A DNA stretch of 64,000 bases from contig NZ_JBOJLM010000006.1 in the NCBI RefSeq assembly GCF_050750585.1, positions 186,001 to 250,000 on the forward strand, given 5' to 3'. The stretch comes from Salinimicrobium sp050750585. GTDB lineage: Bacteria; Bacteroidota; Bacteroidia; Flavobacteriales; Flavobacteriaceae. The position numbers were made by a program, and so were the translations under genes. The notes under the pieces are model-generated. The model worked only from the letters and a program-made list of their open reading frames with translations, made no database searches and had not been told where the DNA came from. This document shows, piece after piece, positions 1-8,283 of the stretch. Within the stretch, counting starts at the first letter, position 1, and each line of letters starts with the position of its first letter.

Positions 1-756
1 ACTTCCGTTCTTAAGAGTTTCGCCAAAAGGATTATCAAAATCTTTTCCCATCATAATAATTCCGCCGCGAGGCCCGCGCAAAGTCTTATGAGTGGTTGAG
101 GAAACGATGTGGCAATGAGGAATAGGATCACTGAGCAAACCTTTAGCTATAAGACCTGCCGGGTGTGCGATATCTGCAAAAAGTATGGCGCCCACACTGT
201 CGGCAATCTCTCTAAAACGCTTGTAGTCGATTTCCCTTGAATATGCCGAGGCACCGGCAATGATCATTTTGGGTTTCTCTTTTTCAGCTATTTTTTGAAC
301 TTCGTCATAATCTATAAGTCCGGTTTCTTTATCTACACCATAAAAAACAGGATTATAAAGTCTTCCGGAGAAATTTACGGGAGAACCGTGAGTTAAATGT
401 CCACCGTGGGAAAGGTCGAAACCAAGGAATTTATCACCGGGTTTCATACAGGCGTGAAAAACAGCAGTATTGGCCTGAGATCCAGAATGCGGTTGCACGT
501 TCGCATATTCGGCATTAAAGAGTTCTTTTAATCTATCGATCGCCAAATTTTCAACCTCATCTACCACATCACACCCACCGTAATATCTTTTACCTGGGTA
601 ACCTTCGGCGTATTTATTGGTAAGTACAGAACCGGCAGCTTCGAGTACCTGTTCACTTACAAAATTTTCACTAGCAATTAACTCTAAACCATTAAGTTGC
701 CTCTCCTTTTCTGCGTCAATTAAATCAAATAATTCGTTATCCCGTTGCATATGCAT
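1..756 (-). CDS. glyA: serine hydroxymethyltransferase, C-terminus cut by window edge
   Basis: Converts serine and tetrahydrofolate to glycine and 5,10-methylene-THF; cytosolic PLP enzyme. About 250 N-terminal residues are present; the rest lies beyond base 1. Visible family motifs are ELIASENF near the start, the glycine-rich GKRYYGGC segment, and the PLP-lysine motif THKTLRGPRGG with the lysine near residue 222. Two in-frame ATGs exist, at 756 and 750; the second gives the usual short N-terminus (MQRDNELFDLI). It is divergent from fahA. Identification is secure from the motifs; the start is uncertain by two codons. Confidence 0.96.
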   Translation of the reverse strand, partial: MHMQRDNELFDLIDAEKERQLNGLELIASENFVSEQVLEAAGSVLTNKYAEGYPGKRYYGGCDVVDEVENLAIDRLKELFNAEYANVQPHSGSQANTAVFHACMKPGDKFLGFDLSHGGHLTHGSPVNFSGRLYNPVFYGVDKETGLIDYDEVQKIAEKEKPKMIIAGASAYSREIDYKRFREIADSVGAILFADIAHPAGLIAKGLLSDPIPHCHIVSSTTHKTLRGPRGGIIMMGKDFDNPFGETLKNGS

Positions 757-776
757 TTTTTACGTTAAATAATACT

Positions 777-784
777 CAAAAATA
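777..784 (-). promoter_or_regulatory. candidate -7 box (TATTTTTG) of glyA
   Basis: Reads TATTTTTG on the minus strand, a full match to the Bacteroidota -7 consensus TAnnTTTG, 20 bases before the upstream glyA ATG. No clear -33 TTG was seen. Confidence 0.5.
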
Positions 785-816
785 GCAAATACATTCGGTT
801 CTTAGTAAGAAAATAA

Positions 817-824
817 TATATTTG
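817..824 (+). promoter_or_regulatory. candidate -7 box (TATATTTG) of fahA
   Basis: TATATTTG matches TAnnTTTG exactly and lies 36 bases before the ATG at 861. It overlaps an in-frame TTG at 822, which argues that this TTG is promoter DNA and not the start codon. Confidence 0.5.
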
Positions 825-860
825 GTTCGAATTGATTTTAACAAAATACCAACATTTACT

Positions 861-2150
861 ATGTCCATTACAGCTAACGACCCTACACGAAAAACCTGGC
901 TGGAAGTACCCGAAAACTCTGATTTTCCCATACAAAACATCCCCTTTGGAGTTTTTCTTACAAGAGATGATATCATCACCATTGGAACTCGTATAGGAGA
1001 TACCGCAATAGACCTGGGTGCCCTGCACCAGCTGGGTTATTTTGAAGGTATTCCCCTTACTGACGATATTTTTCTACAGGATACCCTAAACGATTTCATT
1101 TCTGACGGAAAAAAAACCTGGAGACTTGTAAGGAATCGTATTGCTGAAATTTTTGATACCAGCAATGAAACCCTTCGAGATAATGAAGATCACCGGCAGG
1201 TTGTTCTCTTTACCCTGGATGAGATTGAGATGCAAATGCCTGTACAGGTAGGCGATTATACCGATTTTTATTCCAGTAAAGAGCATGCTACCAATGTGGG
1301 AACCATGTTTCGCGATCCAGATAATGCATTGCTGCCCAACTGGCTTCACATTCCGGTAGGTTACCACGGAAGAAGTTCTTCTATAGTTCCCAGTGGCATT
1401 CCTATTCACCGCCCACAGGGACAAACCAAACCAAAAGATGCAGATGAGCCTGTTTTTGGGCCTTCAAAAAGAGTAGATTTTGAACTGGAAATGGCTTTTA
1501 TCACTACCGATGCCAACCACCTGGGGGAACCCATTCCTATAGACGAAGCCGAAGATTACATTTTTGGACTTGTACTTTTTAATGACTGGAGTGCACGTGA
1601 TATTCAAACCTGGGAATATGTGCCTTTAGGGCCTTTTCTTGCCAAGAACTTTGCTTCTTCCATTTCACCGTGGATCGTTACTTTAGATGCGCTTGAACCT
1701 TTTAGGGTGAAAAGCCCAAAACCTGAAAAGAAACTATTGCCTTACCTTCAATCTACAGGTAAAAAGAGTTTTGATATAGAACTTGAAGTATTCATACAGC
1801 CCGAGAATGCTGAAGAAACCCGCGTCTCTAAATCCAATTTTAGACACATGTACTGGAATATGAGCCAGCAGCTCGCTCACCACACCGTAAACGGTTGCCC
1901 TGTACTTTCTGGAGACATGATGGGATCGGGAACAATTTCAGGCCCCACGCCCGACTCATACGGATCTATGCTTGAACTTTCATGGAAAGGTGAAAAACCC
2001 GTAAAACTTTCTGACGGCAGTACCCGTACTTTTATTGAAGACAACGATACTGTTATTATGCGTGGTTTTTGCCAAAAAGATAACTACAGGATAGGATTTG
2101 GGGAGGTAAGCACCAAGCTGCTTCCTGTTTTTGAGCCTAAGAAGAAGTAA
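861..2150 (+). CDS. fahA: fumarylacetoacetase
   Basis: Last step of tyrosine/homogentisate breakdown: hydrolyses fumarylacetoacetate to fumarate and acetoacetate. With the ATG at 861 (MSITANDPTRKTW) the protein has 429 residues, the normal family length. The N-terminal FAA domain is followed by the hydrolase domain; DYTDFYSSKEHATNVG carries the family's metal-ligand Asp and catalytic His, and GDMMGSGTISGP is the conserved C-terminal glycine-rich motif. The longer in-frame TTG start at 822 was rejected because it sits in a promoter-like box. Followed directly by a strong terminator, so probably monocistronic. Confidence 0.96.
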   Translation: MSITANDPTRKTWLEVPENSDFPIQNIPFGVFLTRDDIITIGTRIGDTAIDLGALHQLGYFEGIPLTDDIFLQDTLNDFISDGKKTWRLVRNRIAEIFDTSNETLRDNEDHRQVVLFTLDEIEMQMPVQVGDYTDFYSSKEHATNVGTMFRDPDNALLPNWLHIPVGYHGRSSSIVPSGIPIHRPQGQTKPKDADEPVFGPSKRVDFELEMAFITTDANHLGEPIPIDEAEDYIFGLVLFNDWSARDIQTWEYVPLGPFLAKNFASSISPWIVTLDALEPFRVKSPKPEKKLLPYLQSTGKKSFDIELEVFIQPENAEETRVSKSNFRHMYWNMSQQLAHHTVNGCPVLSGDMMGSGTISGPTPDSYGSMLELSWKGEKPVKLSDGSTRTFIEDNDTVIMRGFCQKDNYRIGFGEVSTKLLPVFEPKKK

Positions 2151-2171
2151 GTCTAGAACAACCAATAAAAA

Positions 2172-2202
2172 AGAGCCGTAAAATTTGATATTTTACGGCT
2201 CT
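2172..2202. terminator. bidirectional intrinsic terminator
   Basis: A perfect 13-bp stem (AGAGCCGTAAAAT with ATTTTACGGCTCT) closes a 5-base loop. T-runs follow on the plus strand and, through the A-run at 2167-2172, on the minus strand. It serves fahA and the small minus-strand gene that converges on it. Confidence 0.9.
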
Positions 2203-2221
2203 TTTTTATTTTAAAAGGATG

Positions 2222-2422
2222 CTAAATAAGCTCTTCTCTACTATTGCGATCTTCTCGGTTTTTATCGCGGTTCATGTCTCTTTCTCTCTCGGCATCTTCC
2301 TGCTTTTGCTTGTCACGGTCACCTGCGGCCTGTTGCGCCGGATTCCTTCTTTCTTCTTCCTGTTGGTGACGTCTTTGCTCTTCATTTTGATCGCGATTGC
2401 GATCTTCTCTTCTCTCTTCCAT
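2222..2422 (-). CDS. small, highly charged Arg/Glu/Gln-rich protein
   Basis: A 66-residue ORF made almost only of R, E, Q, D, N and K (MEERREDRNRDQNEEQRR at the start), with no hydrophobic core, so probably disordered or helical. It starts at an ATG and ends 20 bases before the shared terminator at 2172-2202, which favours a real gene over the hydrophobic plus-strand reading of the same DNA. Neighbours on the same strand are stress-type genes. I do not recognise a named family and infer no function. Confidence 0.6.
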   Translation of the reverse strand: MEERREDRNRDQNEEQRRHQQEEERRNPAQQAAGDRDKQKQEDAERERDMNRDKNREDRNSREELI

Positions 2423-2546
2423 AATTACAATTTTTAAGGTTCTTATATTAACACCTTTAAATATACTTAGAAACCACCTCTTAAAACATTGATTATAAAA
2501 TATTTAACCGGATTTTAGTGTTGATCATAATTGAGAAAAAATTAAC

Positions 2547-2945
2547 CTACAGTTGATCTTTTATATTCTGAACTTCAATAGATTGATGTGAAGAATGATG
2601 AACTACTTCCCTATTCTTAAGGATGATCATCTGCGGACTTTCATGTCTCACGCTGAAGCGGCTGGCCACTGCGTTAGAAATGTCGCGGTTTGCTAAGAGA
2701 TCAAGAAAGTAAAGTTTCACTTCTTCATCTTTTGGCAGATCATAACTTCGCTCAAAATTGTTTAATACCATTCGGCTGATTCCGCAGCGGGTAGAATGTT
2801 TAAAAATCACTACAGGTTGTGAATCAGATTCTTTTTCGATCTCCTCAAGTTGCTTCTCTTCAGTAAGAGCGTGCCACGGCACCTCCACAATCTCTTTCTT
2901 CACAATATCTCTTTCACTTTTAAAAACTTTATCAAATAATCCCAT
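2547..2945 (-). CDS. ytxJ: YtxJ-type monothiol bacilliredoxin-like protein
   Basis: A 132-residue thioredoxin-fold protein of the YtxJ family, annotated elsewhere as the bacillithiol-system redox protein. The single active-site cysteine is in HSTRCGISRM (about residue 54), with the family's VIFKHST strand before it and RHESPQMIILK, including the cis-Pro, near residue 105. The family is thought to exchange disulfides with bacillithiol; whether this organism makes bacillithiol cannot be judged from the window. The N-terminus (MGLFDKVFKS) is typical. It lies between two other stress-type genes. Confidence 0.88.
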   Translation of the reverse strand: MGLFDKVFKSERDIVKKEIVEVPWHALTEEKQLEEIEKESDSQPVVIFKHSTRCGISRMVLNNFERSYDLPKDEEVKLYFLDLLANRDISNAVASRFSVRHESPQMIILKNREVVHHSSHQSIEVQNIKDQL

Positions 2946-3138
2946 TTTTGAAGGCTTTAGTTACACGTTTATTGAACTCTGTAAAATAGTAAAATCATCT
3001 GATAATTCGGTTACAGGGCCTGAACTTTAGCATCTCTATAAGAGACAAAAAGTCATTTTATTCTGCAGAATATCAGCCATTTTGTCGGCATTATTGTACT
3101 GGTACATGCTTTGCTAAACCTAAATAAAAAGATCAACT

Positions 3139-5739
3139 ATGAACTTAAATAATTTTACAATAAAAAGTCAGGAGGCCATTCAGCAGGCCCAGCAACTGGC
3201 GCAGGAGTTAGGGCATCAGCAAATAGAGAACGAACATATATTCAAAGCAATTACTTTAGTAGATGAGAATGTAACGCCTTTTCTTCTGAAGAAGCTCAAT
3301 ATTAATGTGAGTCTCTTTCAGCAGATCCTGGACAAGACACTTCAGAATTTTCCGAAGGTGAGCGGCGGAGATATTATGTTCTCGCGTGAAGCATCCAAAA
3401 CACTTACCGATGCATCTTCCGTAGCAAAGAAAATGGGAGATGAATACGTTTCAGTAGAGCATTTAATTTTAGCCATTTTTGGATCCTCCAGTAAAGTGGC
3501 CCAGATCATGAAAGACCAGGGCGCAACCGAAAAAGGTTTAAAAGCTGCAATTGAAGAACTTAGAAAAGGAGAAAAAGTCACTTCCCAAAGTGCCGAAGAA
3601 ACCTATAACTCCCTGAATAAATACGCCAACAACCTTAATAAACTGGCCGAAGAAGGTAAGCTTGATCCTGTAATTGGACGCGATGAAGAAATACGCAGGG
3701 TATTGCAAATCCTGTCGCGAAGAACCAAGAACAACCCAATGTTAGTGGGAGAACCCGGTGTGGGTAAAACCGCCATTGCCGAAGGTCTTGCCCATCGTAT
3801 AGTTGCAGGTGATATTCCCGAAAACCTCAAGGATAAACAAATCTATTCCCTTGATATGGGAGCTTTGATTGCCGGTGCAAAATATAAAGGGGAATTTGAA
3901 GAAAGACTAAAGGCCGTCATTAAAGAAGTAACTTCCAGCGAAGGGAACATCGTGCTGTTCATTGACGAGATTCACACCCTTGTGGGTGCCGGTGGCGGCC
4001 AGGGTGCCATGGATGCAGCCAACATTCTAAAACCTGCCCTGGCAAGAGGGGAATTGCGCGCTATTGGAGCAACCACTTTAGATGAGTATCAAAAGTATTT
4101 TGAGAAGGACAAAGCCCTTGAAAGACGTTTTCAAAAGGTAATGGTAGATGAGCCAGATACCGAGAGCGCCATATCTATCTTACGCGGAATCAAAGAAAAG
4201 TATGAAACTCACCATAAAGTACGTATCAAAGATGAGGCAATTATCTCGGCTGTTGAGTTGTCGCAACGTTACATTACCAACAGGTTCTTACCTGATAAGG
4301 CCATAGACCTAATGGACGAAGCAGCCTCCAGGTTAAGAATGGAGATCAACTCCAAACCTGAAGAACTCGATGTGCTCGACAGAAAGATCATGCAGCTTGA
4401 GATAGAAATGGAAGCCATTAAACGGGAGAATGATGAGAATAAGCTTAAAGCTTTGAGAGCCGATCTTGCCAATTACAAAGATGAACGCAATGAACTCCAT
4501 GCCCAGTGGAAGAATGAAAAAGACGTTGTAGACAATATCCAGACGGCAAAATCGAGCATAGAAAATTATAAGCTTGAAGCCGAGCGTGCCGAAAGAGAAG
4601 GCAACTACGGAAAAGTAGCCGAACTGCGCTATGGTAAGATCAAGGAAGAACAGGAAAGGCTGGCCGAGCTTCAGAAGCAACTGGAAGAGAATCAGCAGGG
4701 AAAATCATTGATCAAAGAAGAAGTCACCAACGAAGATATTGCTGAAGTTGTAGCTAAATGGACAGGCATTCCGGTTACCAAAATGTTACAGACCGAACGG
4801 GAGAAACTTCTCAAACTGGAAGACGAACTTCATAAAAGAGTGGTAGGTCAAGACGAGGCCATAGAGGCCGTGAGTGATGCCGTGCGCAGGAGCCGGGCAG
4901 GATTACAGGACCAAAAGAAACCTATAGGCTCCTTCCTGTTTTTAGGTACTACCGGAGTTGGTAAAACCGAATTGGCCAAAGCTCTTGCCGATTATCTCTT
5001 TAACGACGAGAGTGCGATGACCCGTATTGATATGAGTGAGTATCAGGAGCGCCACGCTGTGAGCAGGCTTGTTGGTGCGCCTCCGGGATATGTAGGTTAC
5101 GATGAAGGTGGGCAGCTTACCGAGGCTGTAAGAAGAAAACCTTATTCGGTGATCCTGCTTGATGAGATAGAAAAAGCCCATCCCGATACTTTTAATATCC
5201 TCTTGCAGGTGCTTGATGAAGGAAGGCTGACTGATAACAAAGGACGCCTGGCCGATTTTAAGAACACCATAATTATTATGACATCAAATATGGGTTCTCA
5301 CATTATCCAGGAAAAATTTGACACGGTAAAAGATACTGAAACTGCGATGGAAAGCGCTAAAGTTGAAGTGCTGGCCCTGCTAAAACAGAGTGTGCGGCCA
5401 GAATTTATAAACAGGATTGATGATATAGTGATGTTTGCACCGCTTACCAGGAAGGATATCAAGCAAATTGTAGGCCTCCAAATGAAAGGCGTAACCAAAA
5501 TGCTTGCGAAACAAGGCATTACTCTTGATGCAACCGAAGAAGCCATTGCAAACCTTGCAACCAAAGGTTTTGATCCTCAATACGGGGCAAGACCGGTAAA
5601 AAGGACGCTGCAAAAAGAAGTCCTTAATAAACTCTCCAAAGAGATCTTAAGCGGTAAAATACATACCGATAGTATTGTGCTGCTCGATTGCTTTGACGAC
5701 GAACTGGTCTTTAGAAACCAGGAAGAAATCGCCCAATAA
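3139..5739 (+). CDS. clpB: ATP-dependent disaggregase ClpB
   Basis: An 866-residue, full-length AAA+ disaggregase that works with DnaK to rescue aggregated proteins. Order: Clp-N domain (1-145), first AAA+ module with Walker A GEPGVGKT (about 206) and Walker B VLFIDEIHTL, the long coiled-coil middle domain (about 405-530) that separates ClpB from ClpA/ClpC, the second AAA+ module with Walker A GTTGVGKTE (about 604), and the C-terminal D2-small domain. Start is the ATG after AAGATCAACT. A terminator follows at once, so it is likely transcribed alone. A heat-shock operator was not recognised. Confidence 0.98.
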   Translation: MNLNNFTIKSQEAIQQAQQLAQELGHQQIENEHIFKAITLVDENVTPFLLKKLNINVSLFQQILDKTLQNFPKVSGGDIMFSREASKTLTDASSVAKKMGDEYVSVEHLILAIFGSSSKVAQIMKDQGATEKGLKAAIEELRKGEKVTSQSAEETYNSLNKYANNLNKLAEEGKLDPVIGRDEEIRRVLQILSRRTKNNPMLVGEPGVGKTAIAEGLAHRIVAGDIPENLKDKQIYSLDMGALIAGAKYKGEFEERLKAVIKEVTSSEGNIVLFIDEIHTLVGAGGGQGAMDAANILKPALARGELRAIGATTLDEYQKYFEKDKALERRFQKVMVDEPDTESAISILRGIKEKYETHHKVRIKDEAIISAVELSQRYITNRFLPDKAIDLMDEAASRLRMEINSKPEELDVLDRKIMQLEIEMEAIKRENDENKLKALRADLANYKDERNELHAQWKNEKDVVDNIQTAKSSIENYKLEAERAEREGNYGKVAELRYGKIKEEQERLAELQKQLEENQQGKSLIKEEVTNEDIAEVVAKWTGIPVTKMLQTEREKLLKLEDELHKRVVGQDEAIEAVSDAVRRSRAGLQDQKKPIGSFLFLGTTGVGKTELAKALADYLFNDESAMTRIDMSEYQERHAVSRLVGAPPGYVGYDEGGQLTEAVRRKPYSVILLDEIEKAHPDTFNILLQVLDEGRLTDNKGRLADFKNTIIIMTSNMGSHIIQEKFDTVKDTETAMESAKVEVLALLKQSVRPEFINRIDDIVMFAPLTRKDIKQIVGLQMKGVTKMLAKQGITLDATEEAIANLATKGFDPQYGARPVKRTLQKEVLNKLSKEILSGKIHTDSIVLLDCFDDELVFRNQEEIAQ

Positions 5740-5743
5740 TAGA

Positions 5744-5769
5744 AATGGCCCCAATTAATCGGGGCCATT
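5744..5769 (+). terminator. clpB intrinsic terminator
   Basis: 9-bp stem AATGGCCCC/GGGGCCATT with an 8-base loop and a run of seven Ts, five bases after the clpB stop. Confidence 0.9.
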
Positions 5770-5788
5770 TTTTTATTCCAGGAAAATC

Positions 5789-5974
5789 CTACCACCTGTC
5801 AATTTCCTTCTTCAATTCTTCCTTGCTACGGCCGGTCTTTTCCTGTAGGCGTCCAAGCATTTCATCAAATCTACCTTCATGATAGGTTACATCATCATCG
5901 GTAAGATCTCCGTACTTTTGCTTAAACTGTCCTTTGATCTGTTTCCACTTTCCTTCAATTTGGTCATCATTCAT
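5789..5974 (-). CDS. CsbD family stress-response protein
   Basis: A 61-residue CsbD-like (UPF0337) protein. The family signature is complete: GKWKQIKGQFKQKYGDLTDD in the N-terminal half, then a charged helical C-terminus. Members are small, abundant, general-stress-induced proteins of unknown biochemical role. Convergent with clpB, whose terminator lies between them. A near-consensus box (TACTTTCG) is seen about 23 bases before the ATG. Confidence 0.93.
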   Translation of the reverse strand: MNDDQIEGKWKQIKGQFKQKYGDLTDDDVTYHEGRFDEMLGRLQEKTGRSKEELKKEIDRW

Positions 5975-6062
5975 AACTTAAGTTTTAATGGTTTTATCGA
6001 AAGTAGCTAAACAAGGGCTGCCCTGCCGCTAAAAAAGTCCTATTTTGCTCTTAAGAATTTGT

Positions 6063-6070
6063 TATTTTTA
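6063..6070 (+). promoter_or_regulatory. -7-like box (TATTTTTA) 5 bases before an ATG
   Basis: TATTTTTA differs from TAnnTTTG only in the last base and is separated by five bases (TCGGC) from the ATG at 6076, the same spacing as at smpB, higB, rprX and ribD. Confidence 0.35.
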
Positions 6071-6075
6071 TCGGC

Positions 6076-7176
6076 ATGAAAAAAGCATTCTTCTTAGTTC
6101 TTATAGCCACAGCCTTCCTAAGCTGTAAAAGTTCCCGAATAGGTAGTACTTCAAACGTACAGGTAAAGTTTTTAGACGATTATAATATTACCGACAACCT
6201 CACTGTAAAAGGTACAGAGGTTGGCGGTCTTTCGGGCATCGATTACCAGGAAGGGAAATTTTATATGGTAAGCGACCAGCCTTCTATGCCGAGGATTTAT
6301 GTGGCTAACATGGCTATTTCCGAAGAAAAGATCGATACGATAGTTATTTCTGATGTAATTCTTCTGAATAAAGAACATGAAAGCCTTAAGGAGCAACATC
6401 TGGATCTAGAAAGTATTCTCTTCCAGGCTGAAGAAGACAATTTTGTGCTTTCCAGCGAAGGAAATATCAATAATAAAAAAGACCCTATGCTCTTTAGGGT
6501 GTCAAAAAAGGGAAATTATGTCGACTCTTTTGCTGTACCCGAAAATCTTTTAGCTGAAAGTATCAAGAAGCCCAGAAATAACGGAACGCTTGAAGGACTT
6601 GCCGCTTCCTTTGATCAAAAAGGAATATGGGCGGCCATGGAACTTCCTTTGGTCACTGATGGACCAAAACCTAAGCTTTATCCCACAAAATCACCGGTGC
6701 GTATCACCTATTTCGACAAAAAAACCGGAGAACCTGTAAAGCAATTCCCTTACCGTTTAGAAAGAATAGCAAAAATACCCTGGCTCTATTTTGCAGTAAA
6801 TGGCGTTACCGACCTTTTAGAGTACGCCCCCAACAAATTTCTTATCCTGGAAAGAGGTTTTGCAGCCGGTCATGGTCAAAATGGCAATACCGTGCGAATA
6901 TTTGATGTAGATGCCAGCCTGGCTACAAATACTTTAGACATTAATAATCTTAGGGTTTCCTTTAATAACCCTGCAAAGAAAACCCTGCTTTACGATTTTA
7001 AATGGGCAAAAAATTACCTGAGCCAGGAGATCATTGATAACATTGAGGGCATCACCTTTGGCCCTACCCTGCCTAACGGCAATCAAAGTCTTATCCTTAT
7101 TTCTGATAATAACTTCAACTCTATGGGGCAGCAACTCAACCAGGTCATTCTCATGGAATTTGTTCCAAAAAGCTAA
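6076..7176 (+). CDS. esterase-like/phytase-like beta-propeller lipoprotein
   Basis: A 366-residue secreted protein with a lipoprotein signal (MKKAFFLVLIATAFLSCKSS; lipobox cysteine at 17). The rest matches the bacterial phytase-like, esterase-like propeller family (PF13449 type): GGLSGIDYQEGKFYMVSD near the start, LDLESILF, NGTLEGLA, LILERGF and NIEGITFGP later. Substrate is unknown; the family name is structural and does not prove phytate hydrolysis. Three bases upstream of a histidine phosphatase gene, so the two are probably co-transcribed and act in the envelope. Confidence 0.85.
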   Translation: MKKAFFLVLIATAFLSCKSSRIGSTSNVQVKFLDDYNITDNLTVKGTEVGGLSGIDYQEGKFYMVSDQPSMPRIYVANMAISEEKIDTIVISDVILLNKEHESLKEQHLDLESILFQAEEDNFVLSSEGNINNKKDPMLFRVSKKGNYVDSFAVPENLLAESIKKPRNNGTLEGLAASFDQKGIWAAMELPLVTDGPKPKLYPTKSPVRITYFDKKTGEPVKQFPYRLERIAKIPWLYFAVNGVTDLLEYAPNKFLILERGFAAGHGQNGNTVRIFDVDASLATNTLDINNLRVSFNNPAKKTLLYDFKWAKNYLSQEIIDNIEGITFGPTLPNGNQSLILISDNNFNSMGQQLNQVILMEFVPKS

Positions 7177-7179
7177 TCT

Positions 7180-7701
7180 ATGCGTGCTTTTTTCATCTTT
7201 TTGATTTCTATTCTATCTTTAGGAGAAACTTCTGAAAATCCTATAGCACCACCGGTGCAGGAAGCTACCACGCAATATTATTTCATTCGTCATGCCGAAA
7301 AGGAAATGACAGATCCGCAAGACCGGAATCCGCAGCTCTCTGAAGCCGGGAGAAAACGGACAGCTAAATGGGCTGAAGTATTTGAAGAAGTTGAATTTGA
7401 CCTTATCTATTCCAGCAATTACCATCGCACTATGAATACCGCCAGGGCGGTGGCCGATAAGCAGCAGAAGCAGGTAGACATTTACGATCCCAAAAAATTA
7501 AACGATCCCGAATTTCAGAAGAAGACAACAGGAAAAATGGTACTCGTCGTGGGGCACAGCAATACCAATCCTGCATTTGTAAACCTGCTGCTGGGAGAAA
7601 ATAAATATCAGGATCTTGATGAATCAGAATACGGCAGCTTATTTATTGTTACCGTCTCGCCGGGTGGCGAAAAGACTTCCCAGGTACTTTTTATCAACTA
7701 A
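7180..7701 (+). CDS. secreted histidine phosphatase (phosphoglycerate-mutase superfamily)
   Basis: A 173-residue protein with a short hydrophobic N-terminus that looks like a signal peptide. The branch-1 histidine phosphatase motif is RHAEK (RHG replaced by RHA, common in the SixA/Ais-type group), and the second catalytic histidine is in VLVVGHSNTNP. The arginine of IYSSNYHRTMNTA completes the phosphate pocket. It follows the phytase-like gene by three bases, so removal of phosphate from an exported substrate is a reasonable guess; no specific substrate can be named. Confidence 0.85.
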   Translation: MRAFFIFLISILSLGETSENPIAPPVQEATTQYYFIRHAEKEMTDPQDRNPQLSEAGRKRTAKWAEVFEEVEFDLIYSSNYHRTMNTARAVADKQQKQVDIYDPKKLNDPEFQKKTTGKMVLVVGHSNTNPAFVNLLLGENKYQDLDESEYGSLFIVTVSPGGEKTSQVLFIN

Positions 7702-7705
7702 GGTA

Positions 7706-7724
7706 TCAAAAATGGCATTTTTAA
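7706..7724. repeat. dispersed palindrome, copy 1 (intergenic)
   Basis: TCAAAAATGGCATTTTTAA: five As, TG, one variable base, CA, five Ts. Member of the window-wide palindrome family described in the findings; it sits in the 36-base gap before the frameshifted CrtO-like gene. Confidence 0.8.
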
Positions 7725-7737
7725 AAGTTGTTTCTGA

Positions 7738-8281
7738 ATGCTAAACGGAATTAAAGCATTTTTAGCAACTTCAGTCTCTATTGGATTCTGTTACCTCACA
7801 GGTATTTTAACCAGTTTTACGGATTTCACTTTTGCATGGGTGCTAAATTTCGTCCTGATGGCCTGGTACACCTATCTGGATTCTGTTTTTAAATGGAAAT
7901 ATGATTCGGTTTATTTCAATACCCTGCAATTTGAGAAAAAAGGACGCATCTACAGGTTCTTCGGAGTACATCTGTACAGAAAACTACTCGTCTGGACGGG
8001 TTGGGAAAAGATAAGCCGCAAAGACCTCAAGATCATCAAAAAAGGAAGAAGCTTTAAAGCGTGCTGAACAGGGGTCCCGCAGTTCTGAAGCCGGACACGC
8101 GATAATATTTCTTATCGTAATGCTGGTAACATTTATAGTAGCAAATACCTGGAGGGAAGCGCTATGGCTCATCGTGCTCAATGTGCTGCTGAATCTTTAC
8201 CCTATTATCGTGCAGCGTTACAACAGGCCCCGCTACAAAAGATTATTGCAAAAAATTCAGGGACAATCTCTAAAAATCTAA
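7738..8281 (+). pseudogene. CrtO-type acyltransferase-like membrane protein, frameshifted at an A6 run
   Basis: The first frame gives 109 residues with two N-terminal membrane segments, then EKKGRIYRFFGVHLYRKLL, and stops at 8065-8067. The +1 frame continues without a gap as EEALKRAEQGSRSSEAGH, a hydrophobic segment, and LNLYPIIVQRYNRPRYKRLL, ending at TAA 8279-8281. This tail is the hallmark of the glycosyl-diaponeurosporenoate acyltransferase (CrtO)-like family. Joined, the product is 180 residues, the expected size. The shift maps to AAAAAAG at 8038-8044; removing one A restores the frame. Could be sequencing error, a recent mutation, or slippage. No other carotenoid gene is nearby. Confidence 0.75.
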
Positions 8282-8283
8282 AA

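Noticed and set aside
822..860. TTG start for fumarylacetoacetase adding 13 residues
   Set aside because: The TTG lies in a TATATTTG promoter-like box and the ATG at 861 gives the family N-terminus.
2219..2437. Hydrophobic 72-residue plus-strand ORF
   Set aside because: It is the mirror of the charged minus-strand gene, starts after the fahA terminator, and has no promoter-like or start context.
8038..8044. AAAAAAG as a classic -1 ribosomal frameshift site
   Set aside because: The needed change is +1 (or removal of one A); a -1 shift does not reach the downstream frame.
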